The notes below the pieces were generated by a model, which saw only the letters and a program-made list of their open reading frames with translations, was not told where the DNA came from and did no database searches. This document shows positions 1-12,309 of a stretch of 64,000 nucleotides of DNA, one piece after another (position 1 is the first letter of the stretch; the number at the start of each line of letters is the position of its first letter). This stretch comes from Rhyzopertha dominica (lineage: Eukaryota > Arthropoda > Insecta > Coleoptera > Bostrichidae). The stretch spans positions 58,177,325 to 58,241,324 of the forward strand of contig QCXZ01000064.1 in the NCBI GenBank assembly GCA_025024175.1. The letters run 5' to 3'. A program made the position numbers and the translations under genes.

Positions 1-1211
1 TCTATCTAGTCTAGTCAGTCTATCTAAATATTTGTATTCCAATTTTTTCAAACAATTTTTCCAAAAGTGATTAAAACAATTAAAAGACAAAATCTGAAGA
101 TTAACAATCTTTATCTTTGTTAGTATTCACTTTTGGACTAAGATAAGTTTGCTTAAATCTTAATATTTTTGCGAAATGGATTTGTAGTTTTACTGTTTAC
201 CATTACTTGTGGACCACACCTAAGTGTGAAAGGGTTGTTTTTTTATTCGATTTAGAGTAGAACGATCGACCTTTAATTGAAGACTTAAAATACATAAATC
301 CTGAAAGTAAATTAAATGCAAGGGCAATTTTGACTAAAAACTGTCACTGGCTGTAATAAAAAGACATCTGTAATGAACAAGTAAATCGCTGCATACTCTT
401 ATTTTGTGGTATATATGACAAATGCAATAAAAACGATGTATATCTATGGATGTGTGTGTTTCTTTCTTTAGCAAAGCATGTAAAACATTTAGCCAAGAGA
501 AGCAGATTGTAAAATGTGCATATATCCTCCGGTAGAGGTGTTATCGGAGTTAAATCCGAAATAAAAACGTAATACGTTATACACGAGGAACTCCAACATC
601 GCCTGCGTTTTACGACAGTCATTTATTTCGTTTTCCTGTGCTCCATACGAATCCACCAATTAAACCCTGTTTTTTTCGGACTGGCTGAGCGAAACAAAAG
701 AATTGCTGATTTAATCGCCCGAAATTTGTATACTAACTTGGAAGAGTTTAAGTGGATCGCACTTAAGCTAAATACTTGGAAGACGTAGTTAAAATACGGC
801 AAAAAGTGTATTAGCCTAACTAAATTCTGCTAACGAACCGTCACTGACTTGAATCCATTAACGGAATTCACATCGTGTTTTTTTCTTCAGTAGAGGCCGA
901 ATTTCAGAGGCAATGTAGTGTAACGAGTGTTAAAATACGTGAGATGTGTTTTGTTTAGGTCCGTCGCGGTTTGCCGATCCTGCTCGTATTATTACGTTTT
1001 CTTTGGTGTGTAATTTAGGTAACTTCCGACGTAAAGAGAATGAAACCATTATCGCGTTCAGTTGTTAATTCTTTAACGTCTGATGGACCTCATTAAATCA
1101 AATCGTAGATTACAACTATTGGTGTATGCAAATACACACNAATATACNCGTCTTGTCTCATTTTCCAGTTTTAAGAGCTTCCCAAACATTTTTTATATAA
1201 CCATATTGCCT
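1..1211. other. No gene recognised
   Basis: AT-rich sequence with several N positions near 1140-1147. The longest open frame (344-622, minus, 92 codons) has no recognisable motif and no codon structure that looks protein-like. I see no transposon termini here. Confidence 0.5.
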
Positions 1212-2145
1212 TTAAAAAGGGCATTTACTTGGAGCGATCGGGCAGAAATGTAAACTATGCAACCCTTATTACCAGCGGGACATGGGACGTAAGAAGGTAG
1301 CCGATAGGTTGAAATCACGCAAAGATCGTACGAGCAACAGACGGGCTAAACTAGTATTCGGAAAATTGCAAAATTGCTGACTGTAGAGTGTGCATAAAAG
1401 TAAGCATGATATTAGTAACTTACTACCATATTATACCAGGTTATTCAAAATATGGAATAACCCATTTATTTCTGTAAATATGAACTATATAGCATTTTAT
1501 TCTAACTGCATGTCGACTATGATTTCTGGAGGAACGTTTATAATAATTTTCCTTCCGCCTCCCCATTGCTTCGGCAGACGGTAAATTAATGCGAAAGAGC
1601 TTTTAACATTAAACTTGTCAGGTGTAATTAGACATACAATCTTAGAAATCAGTCATATCGGAATAGATCGTATACTGCTCGATCATTCCCGACAGGATTG
1701 GATCTTAGCTCCGCTGTTAACTGGATACCACGCGACGGACCTGGTGGGGATGGGCATTCGCATTTTGCTCTCGTGACGGACTCGTGCGAAAGGGTTTGCG
1801 GTTTTAGATTTTTTGAATGTTTTTACTCATTTATCGTGCTCATGTTTTTGGTAGTGTACAAAGAAATATGTAGCTACAACGTGGAGTTCGAATTTTTCGT
1901 TTATGTGCCTTAGTTCTGGAGAAACAGCTCGCCAAAAACACGCATTTTTAAGTAAAATATAACAACAAATATTTACATTACCGTACCAAATTCAGAAAAA
2001 TAACTCGAACTCTACGTTGTAGCTACATCTTTTGTCATTGCCATGTCGAAATTTCACTTCGAAAAAGTTTCGAATAACTCAGTAAAATGTAAAACGGTAG
2101 GTGCTTAAAATGACCCGATACCCTCTAGGTAAACGCCCTTCTTAA
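1212..2145. mobile_element. TTAA-flanked non-autonomous element, copy 1 (piggyBac-type target)
   Basis: A 934-bp segment bounded by TTAA at 1212-1215 and 2142-2145. The ends are inverted repeats of roughly 30 bp with mismatches: the left end reads AAAGGGCATTTACTTGG and the reverse complement of the right end reads GAAGGGCGTTTACCTAG. A second copy lies at 46950-47832 with the same internal sequence and also perfect TTAA flanks. No transposase is encoded; the longest internal frame (1698-1913) has no known domain. TTAA target duplication is characteristic of piggyBac-superfamily elements, so this is probably a non-autonomous derivative mobilised in trans. The family assignment is inference from target site and ends only. 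Confidence 0.8.
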
Positions 2146-2587
2146 GTTGTAACTGAATTGAATCATACCAAAAACTTTAAAACTATTTTACTATATTCGT
2201 TATCATTGGAGTGGTATATAACAATACATATTCTTCTACTTTTTTAGATGCTTTTGTGGAAGTGATTTCAAATTTAATGGTTATTTCTGGAAAATTGCTC
2301 TGCTTGGAAGATTTCAATCTAAATTTACTACGTTTAAATTCCAGAAGCGAATTTTTTTACAAATGCTGGATAACTATTATTTGCATCAAATTATTGACAC
2401 TCCTACACGGGTAACAGTTTCTAATAGTACTATTTTGGGGTCCATGATGTAGGTACATATCACTGATCATTTTTTGATTTTTTGTACTATTGGAGTAAAA
2501 TTTCCTTCAGTTAAACACAGAACTTATCGAGATTTCTCAAATTTCAACAATGAAAATTTTCTAGCAGATTTGAATGGGGTAGGGTGG
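2146..2587 (+). pseudogene. LINE endonuclease-domain fragment
   Basis: Degenerate translation shows an apurinic-type endonuclease fragment of a non-LTR retrotransposon: a GDFN-like motif (EDFNLNLL, about 2309-2332), then IDTPTRV-like and SDH-like (ITDHFLIF) motifs, spread over more than one frame. The domain would nick target DNA for target-primed reverse transcription. It is interrupted by the hAT-like element at 2596-4695; a reverse transcriptase fragment of the same general kind resumes beyond it at about 4860. Frameshifts and stops make it non-functional. Clade (jockey/CR1-like) is a guess. Confidence 0.7.
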
Positions 2588-4703
2588 TATGATTTAAGTG
2601 GGTCGCCAGGGGTGGGCCAGAGTGGGCACAGGCCCACCCAGAAAAAGTCCAGGCCCACCCTGGTGCCCATCCAAAAAATTCGGGAGTGACGACAAAATTT
2701 TAAGATTTCTTAGGTAGAGTCCAAATAGAACTTTCTAGAGCATTCTATAAAAATCACTAATAAGGTCGGTCAATACAAACTTTCAATACCTTTTTCAGTT
2801 TTCTGATAGAACTTTCTACAAAATTCGCAGAAAATCACCTAGGGGCTTAGTTTTTAAGGACTGGATCGATCAGTAAAGACATATTTTCAATGTTTCAGTT
2901 TCGAATAATGGAACTTTCTAGATCAATCTAGAAAAATCACTTAGGGTAAATTGATTATCAAAATTATATGTTCAATACATTTTTTTAGGAAAAATTATAT
3001 TTTTATATCATTTTCGGTTTCCAAATAGAACTTTTGTAGAACACTTTTGAAAAATTACCAGCAAGGTACTTTCGGTCGAGCTTTGGGTTCACAAAGTTAA
3101 AGAGGGATGATGCTGTTTTCAAACTAAAAGTTTTCAAATCAAGTTAATGGTAATATAGAGATCAGCTGTTGAAATTCTACGAGATGACATCTATACAAGA
3201 ATTGCTCGTTTATAAGATATAATCATAGCCTTTTTATCAATATTTCGGGTACAGAATATAGAACACCCAAGTTCAATCGACAGAATAACCTTTGATAGAG
3301 TGTTGTTTAAGATGGCGTTGATAGTAGTCGATTTTACGCGAATAAAAATTCATAACTCAGGTAGTAAAATTCATAGACGTCTTATATGAGGAGCTCCAAA
3401 TCAAAACGCACTTTTCGACCAAAACTCAGTTTATGAGTTATAGATGGCACTCGTGTTTGAACTGAAAACGCTGTATTTCTCCTTTAAAAGTACACTCGTT
3501 GTAGGACTTCGAATCAAAACGAAGTCTTTGGAATAATTAATTTGTTTCAAAATGCAATATTTTACTTAAAAAAGATGGAATCTAATGTATTGGTATCTGT
3601 AAGTAGTACGGGAAGCAAAAAGAGGATTAAAGGGGAAGCTAATAGGTAAAAACAAATGGCTTTGAGGTAAAAGTAGTTATAAGTTAGATCAAAATTAGAG
3701 TTCTCCTTTTTCGCTATTATAGATATTCAAACCAGTTTCCTGATTTAGTAAATCGGATGGTAAATATCTGAAGAACCGTACATCCGGTTATCTGATTCCA
3801 ATTTGAAGCTTTAATTCCGGATTAAGAAATTTCATTTATTAAATTTGAATCAAAACGCATTTTTAATTTTGATTTCTTCCACTTTTTGGATAGCCAACTT
3901 GTTCAATATTTCTAATTGTAACCTAAACCTGACCATAGTGGTTGCAATAACATAACTTGATCAAAAATTCTGATTTAAAATAACATTTTCAAGCTAATGT
4001 AAAAATTTTTCATTTTTTGACTTTTTCATAATTTTCAAATACGGCGTTTTGATTTGGAGCTCCTCATATATTCTCTCTCTCCATTCTACGAAGAAAGACG
4101 GAAACAGATAATCACAATTCTTTCACATCTTACTGCTGGGTTATGAAATTTTACTTCGCGTAAAATCGTAGTGTGATTTTAAAATATCGATGCACAGCAC
4201 TACCCATGCATTACCCACACTTAATAAATAGTGGACTGTATTTTTATATTATTTTATTGTAAAATTATTGTTAAATTTACTTAAGTCTATTGTCTTGTTT
4301 TTAAAATATATACAAATTTGATTATAAATATTGCTCCACATAATATTTAAGCATTATTTTTAACAAACAGGTTATGGGCTTGGTACTCTTATTTTACAGA
4401 TGTATTTTTGGACAGCAATTGATTTGATATAAGTAATATATTTCGAATTTCGAGAATACAACTCACGATACCACATTACGACCATTCATTATATCATTTT
4501 AAGCGATTCTGGTGAGCACCGCAGTTGCTCTTGCTACCTCTCCAATATAGTGGATCACTTCAATTACATTGACGGATTAAACGCTCTTTTTTTTTCAAAG
4601 GAATCCTATTATTGTGACTATTGTGAGTCCTCTCCAGAGCGCCCCTTCTGATTTTAGAGTGCCCACCCACATTTGGAAGTCTGGCGACGCCACTGTATGA
4701 TTT
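2588..4703. mobile_element. Non-autonomous hAT-like element with 8-bp target duplication
   Basis: The element itself is 2596-4695 (2,100 bp), flanked by a perfect 8-bp direct repeat TATGATTT (2588-2595 and 4696-4703), the hAT hallmark. The termini are short imperfect inverted repeats: left AAGTGGGTCGCCAG, right (reverse complement) CAGTGGCGTCGCCAG. GC-rich stretches with repeated GTGGGC/GCCCAC words lie just inside both ends. The interior is AT-rich and has no long frame or transposase motif. It interrupts a LINE, so it is younger than that LINE. The hAT assignment rests on target length and the CAGTGGCG terminus. Confidence 0.75.
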
Positions 4704-5600
4704 CTATAATCATAATTATAAAATTGTGTTTAATAATAAATTTTAACTCGTATTAGCGAGTGATCTTCATGACGTGATAGTATTAGCATCGATGTGATTT
4801 AGTTTTGCTGCCCAAAAGTTATTCCGTATTTAACTCACATTTTTAACCTGTGTTTGTAGCAGCAACACTTTCCCTCAGCATGGAAGTATGTTCTAGTCAG
4901 ACCATTACCTAAGTGTGGTGTTCCGTTAGAATTCAGGGATGTGAGGCCATTCAGTATATTTTTTGTCAAAGGTTTGGGAAAAAATATGGAAGAGCAAATA
5001 AAACGGTATTTCACCGATTACAATTTGATACCTCATAATCAGTCCGGGTTTTCTTAAGGGTTATAGTTGTGTTACAGCGCTATTGGTTGTAATAGACGAC
5101 ATTACTAGAGCTTTCGATAGGTATAGGCAGGGTTACTTGTTTAGTTCTGTTGGACTTCGTCAAAGCTTTCAATACAGTCAATCATGAGCTTCTTATATTA
5201 CTACTACACTTTTTTGGATTTGAGAAATCATCTGTGCGACCGAATACAAAGGTCCAGATTTGTGATCCTGACTCTTTCTAATCGTGTATGCCGCAAGGTT
5301 CCATTTTGGGTCCATTGCTTTTTTCACTTTATGCTTCTAACTTGGCTTCCGTTTTGCATCACTGCGGCTCACAATTTTAGGCTGATGACACCTAGATTTA
5401 ACTTCTCTTTTTTACCCCCCACGGCACTTTTTGTTAGCGGGCAAGAACCGACATACATTAAAATGCATGTCTATGTTCTGCTGTCTGCTTACTATAGATT
5501 GAGGCTATTTTTATATTATGGCTATGCGTTTTAGTTTAGGAGAGAGCAGCTTTGCGCTGTTTAGGTATGAGCTTAACAAGATGTTGCGGCTTCAACGTTT
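4704..5600 (+). pseudogene. LINE reverse transcriptase fragment
   Basis: Continuation of the LINE beyond the hAT insertion. Scattered over three frames are typical non-LTR reverse transcriptase blocks: FPSAWK and PLPK (about 4875-4915), RDVRPFSI, NQSGFS (about 5038), the VLLDFVKAF-like block at about 5150, VPQGS-ILGP-like at about 5290, and an A-DDTQI-like catalytic box near 5380-5400. Several stops and frameshifts separate the blocks, so this is a dead copy. Material between endonuclease and reverse transcriptase is shorter than in an intact LINE, suggesting a deletion near the hAT insertion. Confidence 0.75.
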
Positions 5601-6574
5601 GTGACGATCGCTCTTGCTCACTAGCTTTCCATACCACGTTTTTATGTTAATTGCCCAGCACCTATCTACTTGATAATAATATATGTAGTCATAACATGTT
5701 ATCCTTATTTAATTCTGCATGTATAGATTATTTTGTCTTATATTATTTTTCCCGCGCTCGTTATAACTAAATTATTAAAATAATTATTTTTACTTACTAT
5801 AGACTAACTGAATCTCGTCTTTTGCTTAAACCCTGTTGATCCTGCATTAATTTTTGCTTTGAATTTGCTTAATTTTCTTGGTGTGTATGAAATTTATATT
5901 GGTAATGAACAGTTCATGAATTGGTAGTGAAAGATTTAAATAAATACCATACTATTTCGTAATAAAGCCTCCAACCTGTCTCATAATGACTAGTCTTCGC
6001 TATATTATTTCAGCGTAAAAGCAATTTAGCATTCCTCACACCTGTCTCGTAGCTATAGATTAGATCCCCTTCATCTTCACAGAAATCACTATCCTCTAAC
6101 CCGCTTACCTGAATTCAAAGATAACTGCTTGCCCACAAAAAGCAACATCTGCATTCGACGCATGCGAGGGAACTATAGCTTTTCTAGATTAGGTATCTTT
6201 CGGAATTTTTAAAATCCTCGGTGAGGGATGATTCTGTTCAGCACACGTATACGCTTTCGTTAACTAAATGGCACCCCGGGCCTCAAAGCCAGCTGATGGG
6301 ACCAGCTGATGGCATGAGGTATAATTTTATGACGTCAGGCGATTCATATGTTTCCTGTCACCTGGACTGCCTCATTCTTAAAAGTGGGACTCTGCAAAAC
6401 GTCGGCGCCGTGTTACCATGCCGACACAGGCATGTAACTGGAAATAGCAAAGGTGCAGGTCGTTATGCAACTGTTGCGTTGTACGAGGGAGAGTCGTAAA
6501 AGTTGAGGAACATCTGAAGCTGCACGGTTTCGAATTATAAATGACTCAAAGTGGCCGGTGAAGGCAAAGAATTT
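5601..6574. other. No gene recognised
   Basis: AT-rich up to about 6180, then a slightly GC-richer stretch (6200-6570) with short open frames on both strands and an AGCTGATGG-GACC direct repeat near 6289-6310. No domain or splice structure could be supported. Confidence 0.4.
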
Positions 6575-7000
6575 TCTTGAATACGAGGGCATATTGATGT
6601 GTATGTGTCCTACCACAAAATTGACCATAATATTTTAAAACAAAATTTAATATATTCAGTATAATCTCTTTTAAGACACATATTTAACAAAACGTTCATA
6701 AAGTAATTCTAAACTCTTGTAAACAAATTTTTTTATCTTGGTCTGTATATGACTTTTAGCTTTTAAATGTTTCTTGAGCTTTGGTAATAAACAGCAGTCT
6801 GACGGTGGTAAATCTGGAGAATGGGGCGGTTAATCAATCATTCCAAAACCAATTTTATCAATTGTTTGCAATGCAATCCACGGCTTATGGTCAGGGGCCT
6901 TATCTTGCAAGTGAAGCAAACCTTTTTACAAGTTTTCCAATATAATATGTTACCGTGTCAGTTCTACAGGGTTTCTATAAATGATTTATGCAACGCGAGC
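6575..7000 (-). pseudogene. Mariner-type transposase 3' fragment (copy A)
   Basis: On the minus strand about 6735-6960 gives the C-terminal part of a mariner transposase: LLHDKAPDHKS-like (catalytic D of the HDNA box), then HSPDLPPSDC-like (second catalytic block) and LFPKLKKHLK-like. Downstream toward 6580 lies a terminal sequence (ACGAGGGCATATTG) shared with fragments at 25530 and 53650. The N-terminal half is missing and the frames are broken. Related copies occur at 25530-25710 and 53650/55664-56000, so this is one mariner family present three times. Confidence 0.65.
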
Positions 7001-7149
7001 GGCGTTGGTTTCTGACTTCTTTGTGTTGTCAAGCTACAGCATGCACAGCGATCACTGAACTTCAATGAGCACGATTGTACTGAAAATTGCAGATCAAGTT
7101 ATAGTCACGAAATTGATGGCTTTATAAAGATCTTCCATTTTACGGTTCT
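7001..7149. other. Spacer, nothing recognised
   Basis: Short AT-rich stretch between the mariner and LINE fragments. Confidence 0.3.
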
Positions 7150-8045
7150 ATTTTTCTTTCAATGGTAAGAAATAATCATAATTATTGGTATAGCAGGCTT
7201 GTTGTAATATCTACAGTCCACATCCTTGCACTGTGGAAGCTTTGTGTAATACAGCTAACGTTACTACACTTAGTGTACCATTGCAGCAGGCGAAAAACAT
7301 CTTTCAGTCCATCATAGTACAACTATTTAACAGGCTTATTATAGCCACAGCTTCATAAATACAATACACAATTATATTAAATAATGTCAGGAAAAAGGAT
7401 AGTCAACATCGCCATGAAAGACTTTAAATAAAAATGTTAAACTAGTGGGTATCATTTTAGCTTGCAGAAAACTAATGTCAAACATTTGCAACAAGAGTGT
7501 ATGATTATAACTTCTATGCGGATAATAATTGTCTACTCGATACGAGTTTGGTTTATGTGTACTTGATAATGAGGATACCATATCAAACTGCAGTAATCCA
7601 ACTTGGAACGAACAAAAGTAAAATATGAAGATTTCAGTACGCTAATATTATGAAACGATGCTGAGTTGCGAATAATAAAACCTAGAGCTTTATAGACAGC
7701 TTTTACCGTTGACTCAATGTGACCAGTAAAAGTTAATTTACAATTATAACTCACACCAAGATCTTTAACGCTGTAGCAGCGCATCAAATTGACTGCTTCA
7801 ATTGTTATAATTAAATATTAAGGCTTGCCTTCTAAGAGTAAAAGTGCAAACCTTACACTTGTCAATATTAAGAGGCAATCTATTCACTGCACACTACCTA
7901 GCTACGCGGTTAACCTGCCCTTGCAATACTAAACAGTCATCCTCGTCAGATATCTCAGAAAATAATTTCAGGTCATCCGAAAAAAAAAACAGATGATTAG
8001 ATTCTAACGAAAGTGATAGATCATTTATCAGTTATATACCAGTAT
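7150..8045 (-). pseudogene. LINE reverse transcriptase C-terminal fragment
   Basis: Minus-strand translation gives the post-catalytic part of a non-LTR reverse transcriptase. From high to low coordinate: an F-SDDLKLF catalytic-like box (about 7990-7965), NIDKCKV, VKDLGV, LTFTGHI, KALGFIIRNS, and VRSKLDYCSLIW (7535-7787 is one open stretch). A YPHRSY / LLLQMFDISFL / LTFLFKVFHGDVDYP segment follows at about 7390-7530. Endonuclease and the N-terminal reverse transcriptase are absent. Stops and frameshifts are frequent. This is a different LINE family from the one at 9041-11306 and resembles 17252-18410. Confidence 0.75.
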
Positions 8046-8929
8046 AACGCTGTTATCTCTTTGACAATGACCGTTCTAGGTCGAAACGATCGTCACAGTT
8101 ATCTGATAAATCAAGTGAGACAAAGCATATACATTCAATCAGCTTGTTTCCAAGCTACCTAATTGATTCAGGATGTTTCACGATGAACCTTTGAATCCAT
8201 TCAACATAAACTTGATGATGTTTAGAAGCTTCCGAAACTTCATAGAAAACATATATCTTATATATTGGCCACAAAATCTGTATTGTTATGTAACACCTAT
8301 TCCGAAAATAAATGCTATAGCTTGAAAAAGGATTATCTCCAACCACCTTAAAAATGAATTAATAAAGCAAACACTTTTAAATTGCTAAACTTTCATATAT
8401 CGATTATGTCACTCGAGGCTCAGTGTACAAAAAGCCCAGCAACTGATAGGTCTGTTAATTAAAAATCCGCTTTCCCTTCGATACCACATCCAGATCACCC
8501 TGTAAACGATCAGCAGCACAGGTTTGTAACTGCACGGCTGAGCAGTGGAGAACGGTACGGTCAGATGAGCCGCAAATCATCGCCTGGAATTCCTAAACGC
8601 ACCCGCTTCCGGCCGGGCATAAATCCGAAGCCGGATCCGCCAGATTGCCTTCCCCTGTCTGAGGTCACATGGCATGGAGTTGGATTACCATTCAGGGTGC
8701 GACAACGCGAAACGCTATCGCGTAATTTTCCTATGAGGTCGGTCATTAATAAAACAACTTGCCAAAATGAGATGCCCATAACAGAAGCAGCGAAACAATT
8801 AGATGATTCTGGTCGCAAGTTCAAAAGTAACAGGAAACTGCGACTGACGTCGACCTTTTATAATCATATTTGCCATTTTTTTTGCGAATTTAATAATTTT
8901 TTTCTTTTTATTAATAATCTTGGCCACCA
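8046..8929. other. Unassigned stretch with a GC-richer island
   Basis: 8046-8400 is AT-rich and featureless. 8520-8830 is markedly GC-richer and open for 144 codons on the plus strand from 8565 and for 87 codons on the minus strand. A fragment reading AEQWRTVRSDE near 8535-8570 vaguely recalls the first catalytic block of Tc1 transposases, but the continuation does not fit. I cannot assign it. Confidence 0.3.
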
Positions 8930-9038
8930 TCCCCATGTGAAACCGAAGCACATTGGCTCACAAAACAAGATGTATGGGGAAAACGTTGTCCAGCAATAAC
9001 ACATAAATCTGACAAGAAAAATAAGAAGAAAATCTGTA

Positions 9039-9040
<2 letters not shown>
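8930..9040. repeat. Unclassified dispersed repeat, left part (split by LINE)
   Basis: This segment matches 48060-48150 closely (GTCCAGCAATAACACATAAA versus GTCCAGCAGTAACACATAAA). Its continuation reappears at 11307 on the far side of the LINE, so the LINE landed inside this repeat. Function and class unknown. Confidence 0.6.
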
Positions 9041-9087
<47 letters not shown>

Positions 9088-11306
9088 TAAATTTATTTGT
9101 GGTAGCGGTCAACATAATACTTTACATTCAGATAGATTACATATTACATTAAGACAAATAGTTGGCGCTACTACAAAAAGGACTAAGAAGGCAGGAAACC
9201 TGATTTCTAAACTTAATCCAGAAAAAAAACAATCTAATTACAAAATACCCAAAGTGCTGGTCTCTCCGACCGCGCTATTAGAAAAGAAATAAACAGTTTA
9301 TAAACGGGACATAATTACAGGGAAAACGCAATGCAAGAAAGCAATGGGTTCAATGCAAAGCTGACAAATAAGAGGATGCTGGATTCACGAGAACTGGCGA
9401 GACATCAAAAGACGACGATACTCTGATCTAAATTTAAAAAATTTGCACTCTTTTATCTGAATTGGAATACTATTAAATATTTTGTAGATGTTGTAGGTAA
9501 AAGACCGAGTGAATAAAGTAGTGTAGTGTCTAGGGGGTGACAAGAGTCCACGAAACCTAGTGTTCAAAGAGTGCACATCAGTACGAAAAGTGATTTTGTT
9601 GCATAGGTAGGGTGGACANTTGAAAAACATAATTGAAAAGTATAGGCACGCCGCGTGTAACTCACGTCTATGGGCCATGTTCAACCATCCTGCAGAAATC
9701 AACTTGTGTGAAATCCGAGGAAATTTTCGAATTCCGTAAATAAATCTCAAACAACACTTTTGCAAACGTTCAATGCGATTTACATCTACCCTGGTTAAGC
9801 ATGTGCCATACAAGACATCGCAATAGTTCATATGACATAAGACCGTTGCATCCCTCAGCTTTATTTTTAAGTTAATGGGTAAGATATGGCGATAAGGATA
9901 TAACTTTTTCAAGCTAATGTGTACAACATTCAATTTTTTAGTAATGAAATTACTAAAACGTTCCGTGTCTAGATCCACACCCAAACTTTTCGCTACTTTA
10001 GAGCACTGGAAAATACTATTACCAACTTTAATCTTTAATACCACTTCTGCTAGTTCTTTGTTTTTACCGAATACCAGTACAGGCTCTTTAAATCGTTCAA
10101 ACTAAGTTGATGTTGCAAAGAAGTTTGTTGCAATTGCTTTAAATCTTCATTAATCATTCTATTTGCGAAATGTATATTACTAAAGGGAAACGAAAAACGG
10201 ACCTGGGTGTCATCAGCATATACATATGAAGTACCGTACTGAACACAAAATAACTAGTTACATGTGTAAATACAGAATAAAATAGGTCCAAGCACAGATC
10301 CCTGAGGCACCCCAGATGTAATAACTCCCTCCTCAGATGCACCGAAATCCGTGACAGTATATTGTTTACGGTTAGCAAAATAACATTCAATAAGACTCAC
10401 TGAATTCTGCGAAAATCCTACATACCCCAGAATTGAAAACAATAATTTATGATTAATTTTGTCGAAAGCTTTGGAAAAGTCCAACAGAACAAGTGCAATA
10501 GTATTTCCAACATCAGCCTCACGAATGACATCATCAATCAAATCAAGAAGTGCTGTAAGACAACTATATCTTTGTCGAAATCCTGATTGTCTGAGAGGTA
10601 AGATATCGTATTTATCTAGGTGACCTTTTATTTGTTGCACCAGAATCTTTTCCAAGACTTTCGACATTACCGGCAAAAGCGAAATTGGACGCAGCTCATC
10701 AAAAGATGCCACCACCGGTTTTTTTGGTAACGGCAAAACTTTTGTAATTTTCCATGCGCTGGGAACGATATTCTCCAATAAACAAGTGTTTATTAAGTGT
10801 GTCAGCACTGGTAAAATAGTTGGACAGCACATAAGAAGCATCTCTGGATTTATGTTGTCAGGACCGCAGGCAGTCGATTTGATTTCGATAAGCACCTGAA
10901 TACTTCAGACTCATCAACTAAATGGAACTGTAGCAGGGACTCAAAATTTTGTTTCTTGTTAGAACTATAAAAGCTTATCATTTGATCATCAGGTGACAAA
11001 TTAGAAAATATCTGCAAAAAGTGATTATTTATTGCCGAAGGATCATTTAAAGCACTTGGCAAGGGTATACGTGACTTCCTTTTATAGATATCCAAGTCAT
11101 CCAACTTCTTCCATAACTGTTTCTGATTTTTGTACTTAGCGACACAGTGATTTAGGTATGCCACCTTTTCCCTTTTTATTGCATTAGTAGTTTCATTTTT
11201 AATACTTTTATAGTACTCCCAGTGCCCAGGATCCCTAGAAGTTTTATACTTATTAAATGCCTTATTTTTGAGTGCAATCATTTTTCTAATTGCATAAGTG
11301 AGCCAC
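9041..11306 (-). pseudogene. 5'-truncated LINE with reverse transcriptase
   Basis: A ~2.27-kb minus-strand LINE copy. From the 5' side: 10850-11320 encodes the linker after the endonuclease (PWLTYAIRK-like start, then basic and KKLDDL segments). 10254-10895 carries the reverse transcriptase N-terminal half: ACGPDNINPEML, PSAWKI, RPISLLP, QSGFRQRYSC, LVLLDFSKAFD, GVPQGSVLGP. The YADDTQV catalytic box follows at about 10211-10224 after a stop. 9385-10044 carries the thumb and C-terminal region (IERLQKCCLRFIYG). The 3' end abuts an AAT-type microsatellite at 9042-9086. The 5' end stops abruptly before the endonuclease, as expected from incomplete target-primed reverse transcription. Frameshifts and stops separate the frames; one N at 9619. 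Confidence 0.85.
9042..9086. repeat. (AAT)n microsatellite at LINE 3' end
   Basis: About fifteen AAT units directly abut the 3' terminus of the minus-strand LINE, so on the LINE strand the tail is (ATT)n. Simple-sequence tails of this kind are typical of several non-LTR clades. It creates a spurious poly-leucine frame on the minus strand. Confidence 0.9.
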
Positions 11307-11690
11307 ATCAGACAATACATGGGGAAGTTCGGAAGCAGCTTGGAAGAAACTGCTCAAGGTCTACGGCCAAAATACAACTTAAAAGAATCCCAGCGACCTG
11401 CGGAACAAAAAGGCTTCAGTTGGAAAGATCAAAATCTTAGCGGCAACACCACGAAGTAGGAATAAAAGGAACCACTGTGATTGTGCGATAATTTTGTTTA
11501 AGACCATGAATGCCATGAAAATAAACCCACGGCCGTAAAGAATCTCTGATGAAAAAAAATGCACACAGACAAGAATGATCCCGTAGAACATCACCCCATG
11601 TAGAGCTCCAGCAAGCGATCAGACAAACATAGACGAAAAAGCTAAACTAAATACAGAAATCGAACAACTACTTAAAACACTAAGAGTTTA
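11307..11690. repeat. Unclassified dispersed repeat, right part
   Basis: Continues the repeat interrupted at 9040. It matches 48165-48480 nearly collinearly: GTTCGGAAGCAG, CGGCCAAAATACA, AGGAACCAC, AGAATGATCCCG, CCAGCAAGCGATC. No intact coding sequence. The two loci share more than 300 bp, so this is a family of at least two or three copies. Confidence 0.65.
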
Positions 11691-11899
11691 ATTCACATGT
11701 GCCCTAGTGTTGTGTACTTATAATTGTGTTACTATTATTACTGTTGCAGTCGCTACAGTGAAGTAGTTCCGTGTACCTCGTTACAAGAACTTACACAATA
11801 GTGGAACATAAAATCCTAAAAAACAGAAACTGACCTCGAAGCATACTGGTTCGCCAAATGTACAAAATAACACAAAAACCATACAAGGGAAATAAGAAA
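11691..11899. other. Spacer, nothing recognised
   Basis: AT-rich, no features supported. Confidence 0.3.
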
Positions 11900-12120
11900 A
11901 AAAATTGTGGATCACTCTAGATGGAAGCACAGAAGTAGCTTGGAAAAAAACTGTTCAAGAACTGCGAACAATGTAAAACTCGATGGAAAATGCCCACAGA
12001 ATTTCAGCACTTTTAAACGGCCTCCAGCAAGAAGAACAATGCAGCCTAGCCAAATCGATATCAAACACAGAAATATCTAAGGAAACCATTCACTGGCTGT
12101 GTGCCCTCTGGAAACCTTTC
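11900..12120. repeat. Diverged third copy of the unclassified repeat
   Basis: GATGGAAGCACAGAAGTAGC and ATTTCAGCACTTTTAAACG resemble the 11320 and 48170-48250 copies (GATGTTCGGAAGCAG, ATTTCAGCACTCATAAACG). Divergence is high, so the boundaries are approximate. Confidence 0.45.
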
Positions 12121-12309
12121 CATTCCGATTCCCAAACTCCTGTAGCATGCTCAATCAATCAGTCTTGACCACAATCTCCGTGTAGGTTTGAAAATAATGA
12201 ATTTTTGAATGATATAGTCGAGCTAAAAAGTAATAACTAAGCAGAATGTAATGATTAAAATTTTGTGCAAAGTGAACAAGAAGAAGTAACAAGAGTTTAG
12301 TAATATGTC

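Noticed and set aside
344..622. 92-codon minus-strand open frame
   Set aside because: No motif, no splice context; length is expected by chance in this amount of sequence.
8565..8999. 144-codon open frame in a GC-richer island
   Set aside because: No recognisable domain; a Tc1-like AEQWRTV-SDE word nearby does not continue as a transposase, and both strands are open, which fits GC-rich noncoding DNA.
8864..9115. Poly-leucine minus-strand frame
   Set aside because: Produced entirely by the (AAT)n microsatellite.
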